A DNA stretch of 10,649 bases from positions 1-10,649 of the forward strand of contig SKNE01000077.1 of assembly GCA_007120675.1 (NCBI GenBank), in the 5' to 3' direction. Both the position numbers and the translations under genes were made by a program. The notes below the pieces were generated by a model. The model saw only the letters and a program-made list of their open reading frames with translations, searched no databases and was not told the origin of the DNA. Shown one piece after another: positions 1-7,554 of this stretch. Within the stretch, counting starts at the first letter, position 1, and each line of letters starts with the position of its first letter. The stretch comes from Bacteroidales bacterium. GTDB lineage: Bacteria; Bacteroidota; Bacteroidia; Bacteroidales; UBA7960.

Positions 1-3000
1 AGGTTGGTGCCATTCACCATTCCCAGGGGGTCTTTGCTGAGGAAGCGCCCGCTTTGCTGGTCATAATAGCGGTGACGGCTGTAATAGATTCCCAGATGTT
101 GGTCATAGGTCCTTCCCGCAAAACGGAATGGGTTATGAATTGTCTCGAAATATTCCATTACATCACCGAAAGGGGTGTAGTTATACAACCCCTCCTCGGT
201 ACCGTCCTGGCCAACCATCAGCCGGATGCTTCCAACGGCGTCGGGGATATAATAGATCGATGTGTTGTCGCGGAACATGGACACCGGTTCATCCAGGCCC
301 GGGCCGTGGACATACCGGGCCAGGTAGTCGCCATCCATGCTGAGTTCAAAGATCGTGTTGTAGCATGCCGGGTAGTTCGCCGGGGATCCGAATCCACTGT
401 AGTCATTCAGGTAAAAAATGACATCGTCCCCCTCCGCGGACTCGCTGAAAGAGCCTATGCGATCGCCCAGTCCGGAATAGTGATAGCCCACGAAACCTTC
501 CTGCAGGTTAGCCCCAATGAGAAGATTCCGGTCATTGTAATGGTATTCAACAGGGATTTCATCAAATCCGGCAAGTACAAGGACCAGGTTACCGTTGGCA
601 TCGTATAGGTATTGCCGGGGACCGTCCGAGATCATCCTGTTTTCTGCATCGTAGGCATACGAAGTGACCACCACGCCGTCCTGGGTCTCTGTCAGCCGGT
701 TGCCGGCGGCGTCGTAGGTGTACTGAAAATCTGCTCCCCACGCCGAATGGGCTCCTGTCAGCCTGTGCAATTCGTCATAAGCGTAGAAGGTGAAGTCCTC
801 CTCAAACAGGCCATATTCTGCTGTGCGGTTGCCCACCCCATCGTAATCGTAGGCAAAACGGGTGAGTAACGTACCATCCAGGGCGTAAGCCTCTGCCAGT
901 ATATTGCGGCCTGCCCCATCATAAAGATAATCGATGGTCATCTCGTTGGGGTAGATCATCTTTGTCCTTCTGCCCGAGTGATCGTACTGGTAGCTTATGC
1001 TTCCGTTTTTGGCCTCCGTGATCTGTTCAAGCCAGCCATTGTCATTGTAAGCAAAATGAATTACCGAGCCGTCGGGGTCCTGTCGCGACAGCAGGTTTCC
1101 CCCGGGGTCATACTGGTAGTTCATGATCTGTATGGAGCGACCACCATAGGATATCCCCGCCGAAGTGAGCCGGTTGTTCGCATCATATGTCTTGGTGATC
1201 TGGTCGTTCAGTCCGCCATCGTGATCGATGAGCGTGGTGTTGCCCATGGCGTCATAGGTGTAGCTGATGCTTTCCCCGTCTGAAAACTCTTTTTTTATCA
1301 AGCGGTTCAGCTGATCGTAGGTGAAGGTAATCGTGCTGCCATCAGGCTTTTGCACCGCCACCTTGTTACCCTGGGCATCGTAGGCAATATGGGTGGTGTG
1401 ACCCAGGGGTGAAGTTTCCTGGATCAACCGGTTAAGCGGGTCATATAGCCACTGGTAAAGATGGTCCATCTCGTCGTTAAGGCTTGTCCTGTTGCCGGCC
1501 GCATCGTAGGCGTAAGTGATCTCCCCACCCATCGCGTTGATCACGCTGACGGGCAAAGCGCTTTCGTTGTAGGCATAGCTGGTGGTGTTTCCGGCGGCAT
1601 CCTCAGACGATACCAGGTTGCCGGCCGCATCGTAGGCATGGGTCGAAGTGCCACCCATTGGTCCGGTTACCTGGACAAGCCGGTGGAGCGGGTCATAGGT
1701 GTAACCGGTGGTATTGTTTTCCGGGTCCGTCCGCTGAACAATGTTGCCATGTCCGTCGTACTGAATGCTGGCCAGGCCTCCCAGTGGATAGGCGATGCTG
1801 GTCAACCTACTTAATTCATCATAGGCATATGAAACGGTGTGTCCGTTTTTATTGGTATGCTCCAGCAGGTTACCCCCTTCATCAAACAGGTATGTCTCAC
1901 TGTTTGCCAGTGGATCCGTTGTCCCGACCAACCGGTTCAGTGCGTCATACTCAAAATTGTTCGTTTCACCGTTTTTGTTGATGTGCTGAATGCGGTTTCC
2001 TGCCGGGTCATACACGTGGGTCTCCGTATGTCCCAGGGCATCTGTCAGGGACACACGACGGTTTAATGGATCAAAGGCGTAGGTGGTCACGTTCCCGTTC
2101 TTGTCGCTTTGCGACACCCTGTTTCCCGCCGCATCGTAGACAAAAAGCCACTGGTGGCCCAGGGGATCGGTGCTTGAAACCAGCCTTCCCATGGGGTCAT
2201 AACCGTAGGTCGTGGTATGTCCATTGGGGTCGCTTAACGATACCTGGTTTCCCGCTGCATCATAGGTGTATGTAAGCATCGCGCCAGCAGCATCCGTAAT
2301 GGACACCAACTGGCCGGCAGCGTCGTATGCAAACAGAACGGACTGCATCAAAGGGTTGTGGATGCCGGTTTGGTTGCCTGCGGCATCGAAGTCGAAGCTT
2401 GTCTGGTGTCCCAGGGCATCGGTGACAGAGATCAGCCTGTTTAGCTTGTCGTAAGCGTAGGTGGTGACGTGGCCGTTTTTATTGGTGAAAGAGGTGAGGT
2501 TGCCTGCCGGGTCATAGTCAAAAAGAAGGCCATTGCCCAGGGGGTCCGTTTCCGATACCAGGTGGCAGCAATCGTATCCGAAGGTAGTGGTGTGGCCCAG
2601 TGCGTCCGTCAGGCTCTCTCGTTGTCCCCGGGCATTATAGGTCAGCACGACATGGTTGCCCAGGGCATCGGTCTGCCGTATGGGCTGGTTGCGGCAGTCA
2701 TACTCATAGCTTGTTGTGTGGTTATTGCGGTCTGTGACGCTGAGCAGGTTACCAGCGCCGTCGTACTCGTAGGTCTCCACATGGCCCAAGGCATCGGTAA
2801 CCCCGATCAGTCTGCCTGTCACATCGTAAGTGTGATGGGTTGTGTTGCCCAGCTGATCCGTTATACTGACCCTGTTACCCGGGGGGTCGTAAGCCATCAG
2901 CACCTCATGGCCATCGGGGTCGGTAATGCCTGTCAGCCTGCCCATACAGTCATAGTCAAACAGTGAGACAAACTGGTTCATGCATGTCTGGCTCACCAGG

Positions 3001-5129
3001 TTGCCGGCCTCGTCATAGGCATAGCTCTCGGTGTGCCCCAGCGGGTTGGTGCGTGACACCAGGCGGTTCAGGGCATTATATTCAAAGAGGCTTTGGTGGC
3101 CATTCTTATTGGTTATTTCCGTGCGGTTGCCGTTGGGGTCATAGGCAATCAGTTCTGTGTTGCCATAGGGGTCTGTCGTTGTTGTCAGCCTGCCCAGGGC
3201 ATCGTAAACGTAAGTGGTGGTGTGTCCGTTTGGGTTTGTGTGGGACAGCCTGTTGGCTTCTGCATCCAGCAGCCAGGACACTTCATTGCCCGCCGGGTCG
3301 GTAACCCCGGTGAGCTGGTTCTTGCAGTTGTAGGAGAATGTTGTGATGCCGCCCTGCTTATCGGTGATGGTCAGCTGGTTCCCGGCCGGATCGTAAGTGT
3401 AAAGTTCGGAAAACCCCAGGCAGTCTGTCCCCTGCACCAGCCTGTTCCGTCCATCGTATTGGTAAGTGGTGGTGTGGCCATTCCTGTCTGTTTCAGCCAC
3501 CAGGTTGCCAGCCTGGTCGTAAACAAAGACGCTTCCCGTGCCATCGGCAAAGTCCATCGAAACAAGCCTGCCCAGGGCATCGTAACCGTAGGTTACCGGT
3601 CCGTGCTGGTTACCACTCTCTGCGACAATGTTTCCCGCTGCATCATACGCCAGTTCGATGGAATGCATAAGGGGACTGATGATGCGGGTTACGCGGTCCA
3701 GCTCATCGTACTCGTAGGAGGTAACACATCCCAGCGGATCCGTTTGGCTGATTCGGCGTCCCGAATGGCTGTATTCGTAAGATGTGGTGTTGTTTTCCGG
3801 GTCGGTCGACGAGATCATGTGGCCAGCGTCATCATAATCAAAGTTGTAGGTGTTGCCCTTTTGGTCGGTATAGGATTGGATGTTGCCTGATCCGTCGTAG
3901 GTGAAAAGCTCGGTGTTACTGAGGGGGTCGGTGATGGACAACAGGTTGCCTTGATCATCATAGGCATAGGTCCACGTAGAAGCATTTTTATCGGTGAAGG
4001 AAAGGAGTTGATGAAATACGGGCTCATAGGTAAAGACAGATAGGTTATCGCGGCAATCTTCATGGGATAGCAGGTTGCCCCAGTCGTCGTATGTATAAAG
4101 GCTGCCAAAACCGTTCTCATTGGTGAATGAGACCAGGTTGTTTTGCGCATCCCACCCGAAAAAGATGGCGTCGTCGCCGGGGTAACGGATCTCGACCACC
4201 CTCCCCTCCATATCAAAGTGGTAAGAGGTATGAAGGACCTGTCCGTTTACCAGCATGGAAACGGTGGTGGACTGATCCGTGTCGTCGTAAGTAAAGGCCT
4301 TGCTGTAGTTCGCACCGGGCAGCAGTAGTTCGCTGATCGCCTGGTACACGTTATAATGTATAAGGGTTTCGTTGGACAGGGGATCCTCCAAGGCAATGAG
4401 TTTGTTCTCCTGGTCGTACGTGTAATGGGTCGTATGCCCCATGGCATCTGTATGGATGGTCATGTGGCCAGAATCATCATAATGATAGTGCCATTGGCGG
4501 GGTGGCTCACTTCCCGGGTCTGTCACCCGGGTCATCATGCCATTGGTCCAGTCCAGGTGAAGCGCACGCCCATGGGGGTCCTCAACGGAGACCAGCTTAT
4601 CACCTTCGTATGCCAGCTGGAGCGTAAGGCCGTTGCGGTCGATCACGCTGGTGAGCAGTTGATGGTCCACCCCATCGAAAAGATAAACCATGCCGTGCTT
4701 CGTGGTGATGCGCCACTGCCCTTCCAGGTATTCCTCCACCTGGTCGTACACCCCGGGCGGAGGGATAAACTGTGTCCCATCCCATTCGTAGCGGTTCTCC
4801 CGGCCATCCCCTTTAATGACCAGCACACCGTCCTGGTCCACCAGCAGCTCCAGGCCCAGGTTAAGGATCCAGCCTTTGCCGTACCCCCTGTTTTCGTGGC
4901 TGCGGTGGCTGTTGTAAGAGAAGATTAGTCCAGCCGACAAATCGCCGCCGGCAAAGAAAACATCCGCACGTTGGTAAAAGAGGTTTCCCGTATGGGTGTT
5001 CACAAAGAGTCCGGGAACGGGACCTGTTTCGTTTGGCTTGGTGAGCGTTTCCGAAGCGTGGAGGGTATTGGCAAAAGCGCACACCAAAAGCAGTGCCATT
5101 GCTGGCATAACAGATAGATGTTTCTTCAT
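1..5129 (-). CDS. Giant secreted RHS/YD-repeat protein (3' end cut by window edge)
   Basis: The frame stays open from the ATG at 5129 to the window edge: 1709 complete codons with no stop. An in-frame stop lies 27 bases upstream with no other ATG between, so the start is firm. Residues 1-25 look like a Sec signal peptide (MKK, hydrophobic core LLLVCAFA, likely cleavage after TLHA). Residues about 30-215 resemble the N-terminal RHS domain (NTHTGNLFYQ, GDGRENRYEWDG). YD repeats run from residue 217 to about 1550. An RHS core follows: ARYVHGPGLDEPV near 1605, YTPFGD at 1651, and a segment ending GRFLSKDPLG at 1694-1703. In known RHS proteins the repeats form a beta-cage around a variable C-terminal domain, which is often a toxin released by self-cleavage just after the core. 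That part, and any immunity gene, would lie beyond position 1. I infer an exported surface or polymorphic-toxin role. No VgrG, PAAR or type IX sorting domain is visible in the part present. Confidence 0.95.
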   Translation of the reverse strand, partial: MKKHLSVMPAMALLLVCAFANTLHASETLTKPNETGPVPGLFVNTHTGNLFYQRADVFFAGGDLSAGLIFSYNSHRSHENRGYGKGWILNLGLELLVDQDGVLVIKGDGRENRYEWDGTQFIPPPGVYDQVEEYLEGQWRITTKHGMVYLFDGVDHQLLTSVIDRNGLTLQLAYEGDKLVSVEDPHGRALHLDWTNGMMTRVTDPGSEPPRQWHYHYDDSGHMTIHTDAMGHTTHYTYDQENKLIALEDPLSNETLIHYNVYQAISELLLPGANYSKAFTYDDTDQSTTVSMLVNGQVLHTSYHFDMEGRVVEIRYPGDDAIFFGWDAQNNLVSFTNENGFGSLYTYDDWGNLLSHEDCRDNLSVFTYEPVFHQLLSFTDKNASTWTYAYDDQGNLLSITDPLSNTELFTYDGSGNIQSYTDQKGNTYNFDYDDAGHMISSTDPENNTTSYEYSHSGRRISQTDPLGCVTSYEYDELDRVTRIISPLMHSIELAYDAAGNIVAESGNQHGPVTYGYDALGRLVSMDFADGTGSVFVYDQAGNLVAETDRNGHTTTYQYDGRNRLVQGTDCLGFSELYTYDPAGNQLTITDKQGGITTFSYNCKNQLTGVTDPAGNEVSWLLDAEANRLSHTNPNGHTTTYVYDALGRLTTTTDPYGNTELIAYDPNGNRTEITNKNGHQSLFEYNALNRLVSRTNPLGHTESYAYDEAGNLVSQTCMNQFVSLFDYDCMGRLTGITDPDGHEVLMAYDPPGNRVSITDQLGNTTHHTYDVTGRLIGVTDALGHVETYEYDGAGNLLSVTDRNNHTTSYEYDCRNQPIRQTDALGNHVVLTYNARGQRESLTDALGHTTTFGYDCCHLVSETDPLGNGLLFDYDPAGNLTSFTNKNGHVTTYAYDKLNRLISVTDALGHQTSFDFDAAGNQTGIHNPLMQSVLFAYDAAGQLVSITDAAGAMLTYTYDAAGNQVSLSDPNGHTTTYGYDPMGRLVSSTDPLGHQWLFVYDAAGNRVSQSDKNGNVTTYAFDPLNRRVSLTDALGHTETHVYDPAGNRIQHINKNGETNNFEYDALNRLVGTTDPLANSETYLFDEGGNLLEHTNKNGHTVSYAYDELSRLTSIAYPLGGLASIQYDGHGNIVQRTDPENNTTGYTYDPLHRLVQVTGPMGGTSTHAYDAAGNLVSSEDAAGNTTSYAYNESALPVSVINAMGGEITYAYDAAGNRTSLNDEMDHLYQWLYDPLNRLIQETSPLGHTTHIAYDAQGNKVAVQKPDGSTITFTYDQLNRLIKKEFSDGESISYTYDAMGNTTLIDHDGGLNDQITKTYDANNRLTSAGISYGGRSIQIMNYQYDPGGNLLSRQDPDGSVIHFAYNDNGWLEQITEAKNGSISYQYDHSGRRTKMIYPNEMTIDYLYDGAGRNILAEAYALDGTLLTRFAYDYDGVGNRTAEYGLFEEDFTFYAYDELHRLTGAHSAWGADFQYTYDAAGNRLTETQDGVVVTSYAYDAENRMISDGPRQYLYDANGNLVLVLAGFDEIPVEYHYNDRNLLIGANLQEGFVGYHYSGLGDRIGSFSESAEGDDVIFYLNDYSGFGSPANYPACYNTIFELSMDGDYLARYVHGPGLDEPVSMFRDNTSIYYIPDAVGSIRLMVGQDGTEEGLYNYTPFGDVMEYFETIHNPFRFAGRTYDQHLGIYYSRHRYYDQQSGRFLSKDPLGMVNGTN
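1257..3962 (-). repeat. Regular YD-repeat array, 43 units of 63 bases
   Basis: This part of the rhs gene (residues 390-1291) is 43 head-to-tail YD repeats. Counting from the first Tyr, every unit is 21 residues except one of 20, so the total is 902 residues. The unit pattern is Y-D-x-x-G-N or Y-D-x-L-x-R-L, then a short strand, then T-D-P-x-G-H/N-T-T-x-Y. From unit 14 (residue 495) to about unit 54 the two types alternate, giving a 126-base super-period. Repeats before residue 390 (for example a 22-residue unit at 368-389) and after 1292 are irregular in length. The protein repeat is well conserved while the DNA has diverged, so it is an old protein repeat rather than a recent DNA amplification. 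Confidence 0.92.
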
Positions 5130-5287
5130 GGGTTATTGTTTTACAGCCGATCGGTCACGAAAAACCTGCTTCAACCCATCCTTGCACACCTGACCAATAA
5201 AGCCTGGTTACTAGATTGATTGTCCCTGGGGATATTAGCCGGATTTTATTTTCCCCAAAAGAGATTTTTTATTTTTTGGTAGAAAAA

Positions 5288-5318
5288 CAAATATACGGTA
5301 TTTTTTAATATAAAACAA
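5288..5318 (-). promoter_or_regulatory. Candidate Bacteroidota promoter for the rhs gene
   Basis: On the minus strand TATATTTG at 5295-5288 matches the Bacteroidota -7 consensus TAnnTTTG exactly. TTG at 5318-5316 lies 20 bases upstream, the expected spacing for the -33 element. Transcription would begin near 5280, leaving an untranslated leader of about 150 bases before the ATG at 5129. The leader contains a 6-bp inverted repeat (TGGGGA at 5227-5232 and TCCCCA at 5252-5257) of unknown meaning. The surrounding 5240-5340 stretch is very AT-rich. No Shine-Dalgarno sequence precedes the start. The match is by eye. Confidence 0.6.
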
Positions 5319-5358
5319 GTGTTTGGAATTTTTTTCTTTCCTGTTTCCATGAAATAGT

Positions 5359-5395
5359 GATCCCCGCGACCGGTAAAAACGCGGTCGCGGGGATC
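5359..5395 (-). terminator. Strong hairpin, probable terminator of elbB
   Basis: GATCCCCGCGACCG (5359-5372) and CGGTCGCGGGGATC (5382-5395) form a perfect 14-bp GC-rich stem with a 9-base A-rich loop. It begins 11 bases after the elbB stop codon and lies before the rhs promoter on the same strand, which is where a terminator would separate the two genes. The T-run after the stem on the minus strand is weak (ACTATTTC), so release may be imperfect or need a factor. Since the rhs gene also points leftward, the hairpin cannot serve rhs. Confidence 0.65.
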
Positions 5396-5405
5396 TTTCC
5401 TGTGA

Positions 5406-6056
5406 CTAGCTGAGGTGCTTCAGCACGGCGCGCACGATATTCTCCGCGCCGTCGCCAATCTGGGCGATATCGGCATCCAGCATGTAACAGGGGGTGGTAA
5501 ACAATTTATTCTTCTCGTCGATCACCACCTCCCCGTGATTTGTGGTTTCGTGGGTGGCACCCAGCTTCTGCACTGCCTGGGCCGTGCCTTCGTCCTGGCC
5601 AATGGTCAGCTTCACCTCACCCAACACCCTGGCCAGCAAAACGGGAGCGATGCAAAGGGCGGCGATGGGCTTGCCGGCTGCGTGCATCCCCCTGATGGCC
5701 TTTTCCACGTCGGGTTGCACCTTACAATCGGGTCCGTCAAAGGCAAAGGTGGACAAATTCTTGGCCGCTCCGAAGCCGCCCGGAAAAAGCAATGCATCAT
5801 AGCCGGCAGGATCAAACTGGTCCAGCGGCCTGATGTTGCCCCGCGCAATGCGCGCAGCCTCCACCAGCACATTTCGTTTTTCTTTCATCTCCTCCCCATC
5901 CAGGTGGTTCACCACGTGGTGCTGCTCCATGTCCGGCGCAAACACATCGTAGGTGGCACCCTGTTTGCGTATGGCATACATCGACAGGGTGGCCTCGTGT
6001 ATCTCCGCTCCGTCATACACGCCGTTTCCGGCCAAAACAACTGCAAATTTCTTCAT
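5406..6056 (-). CDS. elbB: ElbB-type glyoxalase-like protein (DJ-1/PfpI family)
   Basis: The 216-residue product matches the full length of E. coli ElbB (about 217 residues) and shares its signature stretches: NGVYDGAEIHEA near 11-22, FAPD near 39, NHLDGE at 50-55, RNVLVEAARI at 61-70, FPGGFGAAKNLS at 91-102, ALCIAP with the nucleophilic-elbow Cys135, and LTIGQD near 150. ElbB is a cytoplasmic member of the class I glutamine amidotransferase-like/DJ-1 superfamily. It was named for a link to isoprenoid biosynthesis, and glyoxalase activity has been reported for relatives; its physiological role is unsettled. The conserved Cys135 and acidic residues near the N-terminus (Glu18, Glu21) are those expected at the active site. 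It stands alone: the hairpin at 5359-5395 separates it from rhs, and the next gene to the right is divergent. Start and length agree with the family. Confidence 0.93.
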   Translation of the reverse strand: MKKFAVVLAGNGVYDGAEIHEATLSMYAIRKQGATYDVFAPDMEQHHVVNHLDGEEMKEKRNVLVEAARIARGNIRPLDQFDPAGYDALLFPGGFGAAKNLSTFAFDGPDCKVQPDVEKAIRGMHAAGKPIAALCIAPVLLARVLGEVKLTIGQDEGTAQAVQKLGATHETTNHGEVVIDEKNKLFTTPCYMLDADIAQIGDGAENIVRAVLKHLS

Positions 6057-6096
6057 GGCATTACAGGTTTAATGATTCAACAATTCTTGCTTATCA

Positions 6097-6104
6097 CAAA
6101 TATA
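6097..6104 (-). promoter_or_regulatory. -7 promoter element upstream of elbB
   Basis: TATATTTG on the minus strand (6104-6097) matches TAnnTTTG exactly and is identical to the element before rhs. Transcription would begin near 6091, leaving a leader of about 35 bases to the ATG at 6056. No clear TTG/TTTG -33 element is present at 19-21 bases upstream, which lowers confidence. Confidence 0.45.
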
Positions 6105-6179
6105 GCAAAATGGAGGGGATTTATAGGGGGAGGCTCCCCTCTTTGATAAGGTGGCGGGGCAGGCAAAGACATTATGCCG

Positions 6180-6187
6180 TATCTTTG
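6180..6187 (+). promoter_or_regulatory. -7 promoter element for the adaptor-permease operon
   Basis: TATCTTTG matches the Bacteroidota -7 consensus and faces right, toward the operon at 6309. The implied leader is about 115 bases. A -33 TTG at normal spacing was not found; the nearest TTTG (6142-6145) is too far away. The rest of the divergent gap (6057-6308) shows only weak inverted repeats, such as GGGGA/TCCCC at 6127-6139 and GGACC/GGTCC at 6248-6266. I see no small gene or RNA in it. Confidence 0.4.
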
Positions 6188-6308
6188 CATCCACTGACAC
6201 TCAGGAGAACGCAGCGGGCAGGGTGGCATGGTGTTCGGGGTAAGAAAGGACCCGGCCACATGGTCCCTGGCATGGGATTTGAGCAGTATAAAACCAATTT
6301 GACACACA

Positions 6309-7550
6309 ATGAAATACAAGAAACACATCCTGATTGGCCTGGCTGTGCTGATCGTGGGCGGACTCTGGTTCTTTTTGCGCGAAGAGAGCCACACCTTCGA
6401 GGCCATCCAGGTCCCGGTGGTGCGCGGTGACTTCACGATCAGCGTGTATACCAGCGGTGAGCTGGAGGCGAAGAATTCAGAGAACATACAGGGGCCACAG
6501 GGCCTGAGGCAGGTGGGCGTCTGGAATGCACAGATCGCCGAGCTGATTCCTGAAGGCACGGTGGTGAGAAAGGGCGACTGGGTGGCCACCCTTGACCGCA
6601 CCGAGATCAGCAACCGCATCCAGGACCTGGAAACGGAGCTGGAAAAGCTGGAAACATCCTACACACAGATCATGCTGGACACCACCATGGATCTTCGCAA
6701 CGCCCGCGACGAGCTGGTGAACCTGCGTTTCAACTACGAAGAGGCCCAGATCAACCTGGAGCAGTCGCAGTTTGAGCCACCGGCCACCATCCGCCAGGCC
6801 GAGATCAACCTGGACAAGATAGAGCGCGCCTATGAGCAGGCGCAGGAGAATTACCAGCTGCGCAGGCGACAGGCCGAAGCACGGATGCAGGAGATCAATG
6901 CCTCCCTCACGCAGGTCAGGAGGCGTTACCAGAACATGCTCAATGTGCTGGAGGAGTTTGTCATCTATGCCCCGGACGACGGGATGGTGATCTACCGGCG
7001 CAACTGGGATGGCAGCCGGGTGACCGTGGGATCGCAGATCAGCACGTGGGACAACACCGTGGCCACCCTGCCCGACTTTAGCGTGATGATGTCGCGCACC
7101 TACGTGAACGAGATTGATATCAGCAAGGTGCGGGTGAACCAGCCCGCTGAGATCGTTGTGGATGCCTTCCCCGACAAAAGCTTTACCGGCTTGGTAACAG
7201 AAGTGGCCAACATCGGTGAGCAGCGACCCAACCAGGATGCGCGGGTCTTTGAAGTAAAGATCCAGATCAATGAGTCGGATACCATCATGCGTCCGGCCAT
7301 GACCACAAAGAACACCATCATCACCCACGTGGAAGAGGATGTGCTGTTCATTCCCATTGAAGGGATACACGCCCTGGACACCATCAGTTATGTGTTCCGC
7401 TGCACAGGCTCCCGCTCACAGCGCCAGCAGGTGATCACCGGCATGCGCAACGAAAACGAGATCATCATCCGGGAGGGACTCACAGACAGCGACATGATCC
7501 TGCTCAATGTACCGCCCAACGCGGATGATCTGCCGCTGATATTGTTGTAA
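6309..7550 (+). CDS. Periplasmic adaptor (membrane fusion) protein of a MacA/HlyD-type efflux system
   Basis: The 413-residue protein has one N-terminal membrane anchor (about 6-23, preceded by KYKK). The first half of a lipoyl-like domain follows (AELIPEGTVVRKGDWVATLD, 77-96). A long Glu/Gln/Arg-rich coiled-coil hairpin spans roughly 98-212. The second lipoyl half is FVIYAPDDGMVIYRR (217-231), and beta-barrel and membrane-proximal domains run to the end (PAEIVVDAFPDKSFTG near 279-294). This is the order found in MacA-like adaptors, which bridge an inner-membrane transporter to an outer-membrane channel. The stop is 4 bases before the permease start, so the two genes are almost certainly co-transcribed. 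The substrate cannot be predicted. Neither an ATPase nor a TolC-type channel gene is adjacent. No Shine-Dalgarno sequence is seen; the start fits the anchor. Confidence 0.9.
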   Translation: MKYKKHILIGLAVLIVGGLWFFLREESHTFEAIQVPVVRGDFTISVYTSGELEAKNSENIQGPQGLRQVGVWNAQIAELIPEGTVVRKGDWVATLDRTEISNRIQDLETELEKLETSYTQIMLDTTMDLRNARDELVNLRFNYEEAQINLEQSQFEPPATIRQAEINLDKIERAYEQAQENYQLRRRQAEARMQEINASLTQVRRRYQNMLNVLEEFVIYAPDDGMVIYRRNWDGSRVTVGSQISTWDNTVATLPDFSVMMSRTYVNEIDISKVRVNQPAEIVVDAFPDKSFTGLVTEVANIGEQRPNQDARVFEVKIQINESDTIMRPAMTTKNTIITHVEEDVLFIPIEGIHALDTISYVFRCTGSRSQRQQVITGMRNENEIIIREGLTDSDMILLNVPPNADDLPLILL

Positions 7551-7554
7551 AGCC

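Noticed and set aside
3093..3890. A 265-residue plus-strand ORF, with similar ones at 54-608, 2469-2966 and 4356-4928
   Set aside because: They lie antisense to the rhs gene, mostly in the mirrored codon register, and look like translations of the repeat's complement. The minus-strand frame has clear RHS motifs throughout.
1257..3962. 63-base periodicity as a possible CRISPR array or DNA satellite
   Set aside because: The period is coding, in frame, and conserved as protein with variable DNA; there is no spacer and repeat structure.
1..5129. Possible frameshift in the rhs gene
   Set aside because: Codon register was followed line by line: the start (5129) and the core motif near the window edge are in the same frame with no stop between.
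5055..5129. Lipoprotein signal at Cys17 of the RHS protein
   Set aside because: The residues before it (LLLVC) lack the small residue at -1 required by a lipobox, and the hydrophobic stretch continues past it.
6110..6430. A 106-residue ORF across the start of the adaptor gene
   Set aside because: It overlaps the promoter element and the adaptor's start in another frame and has no recognisable features.
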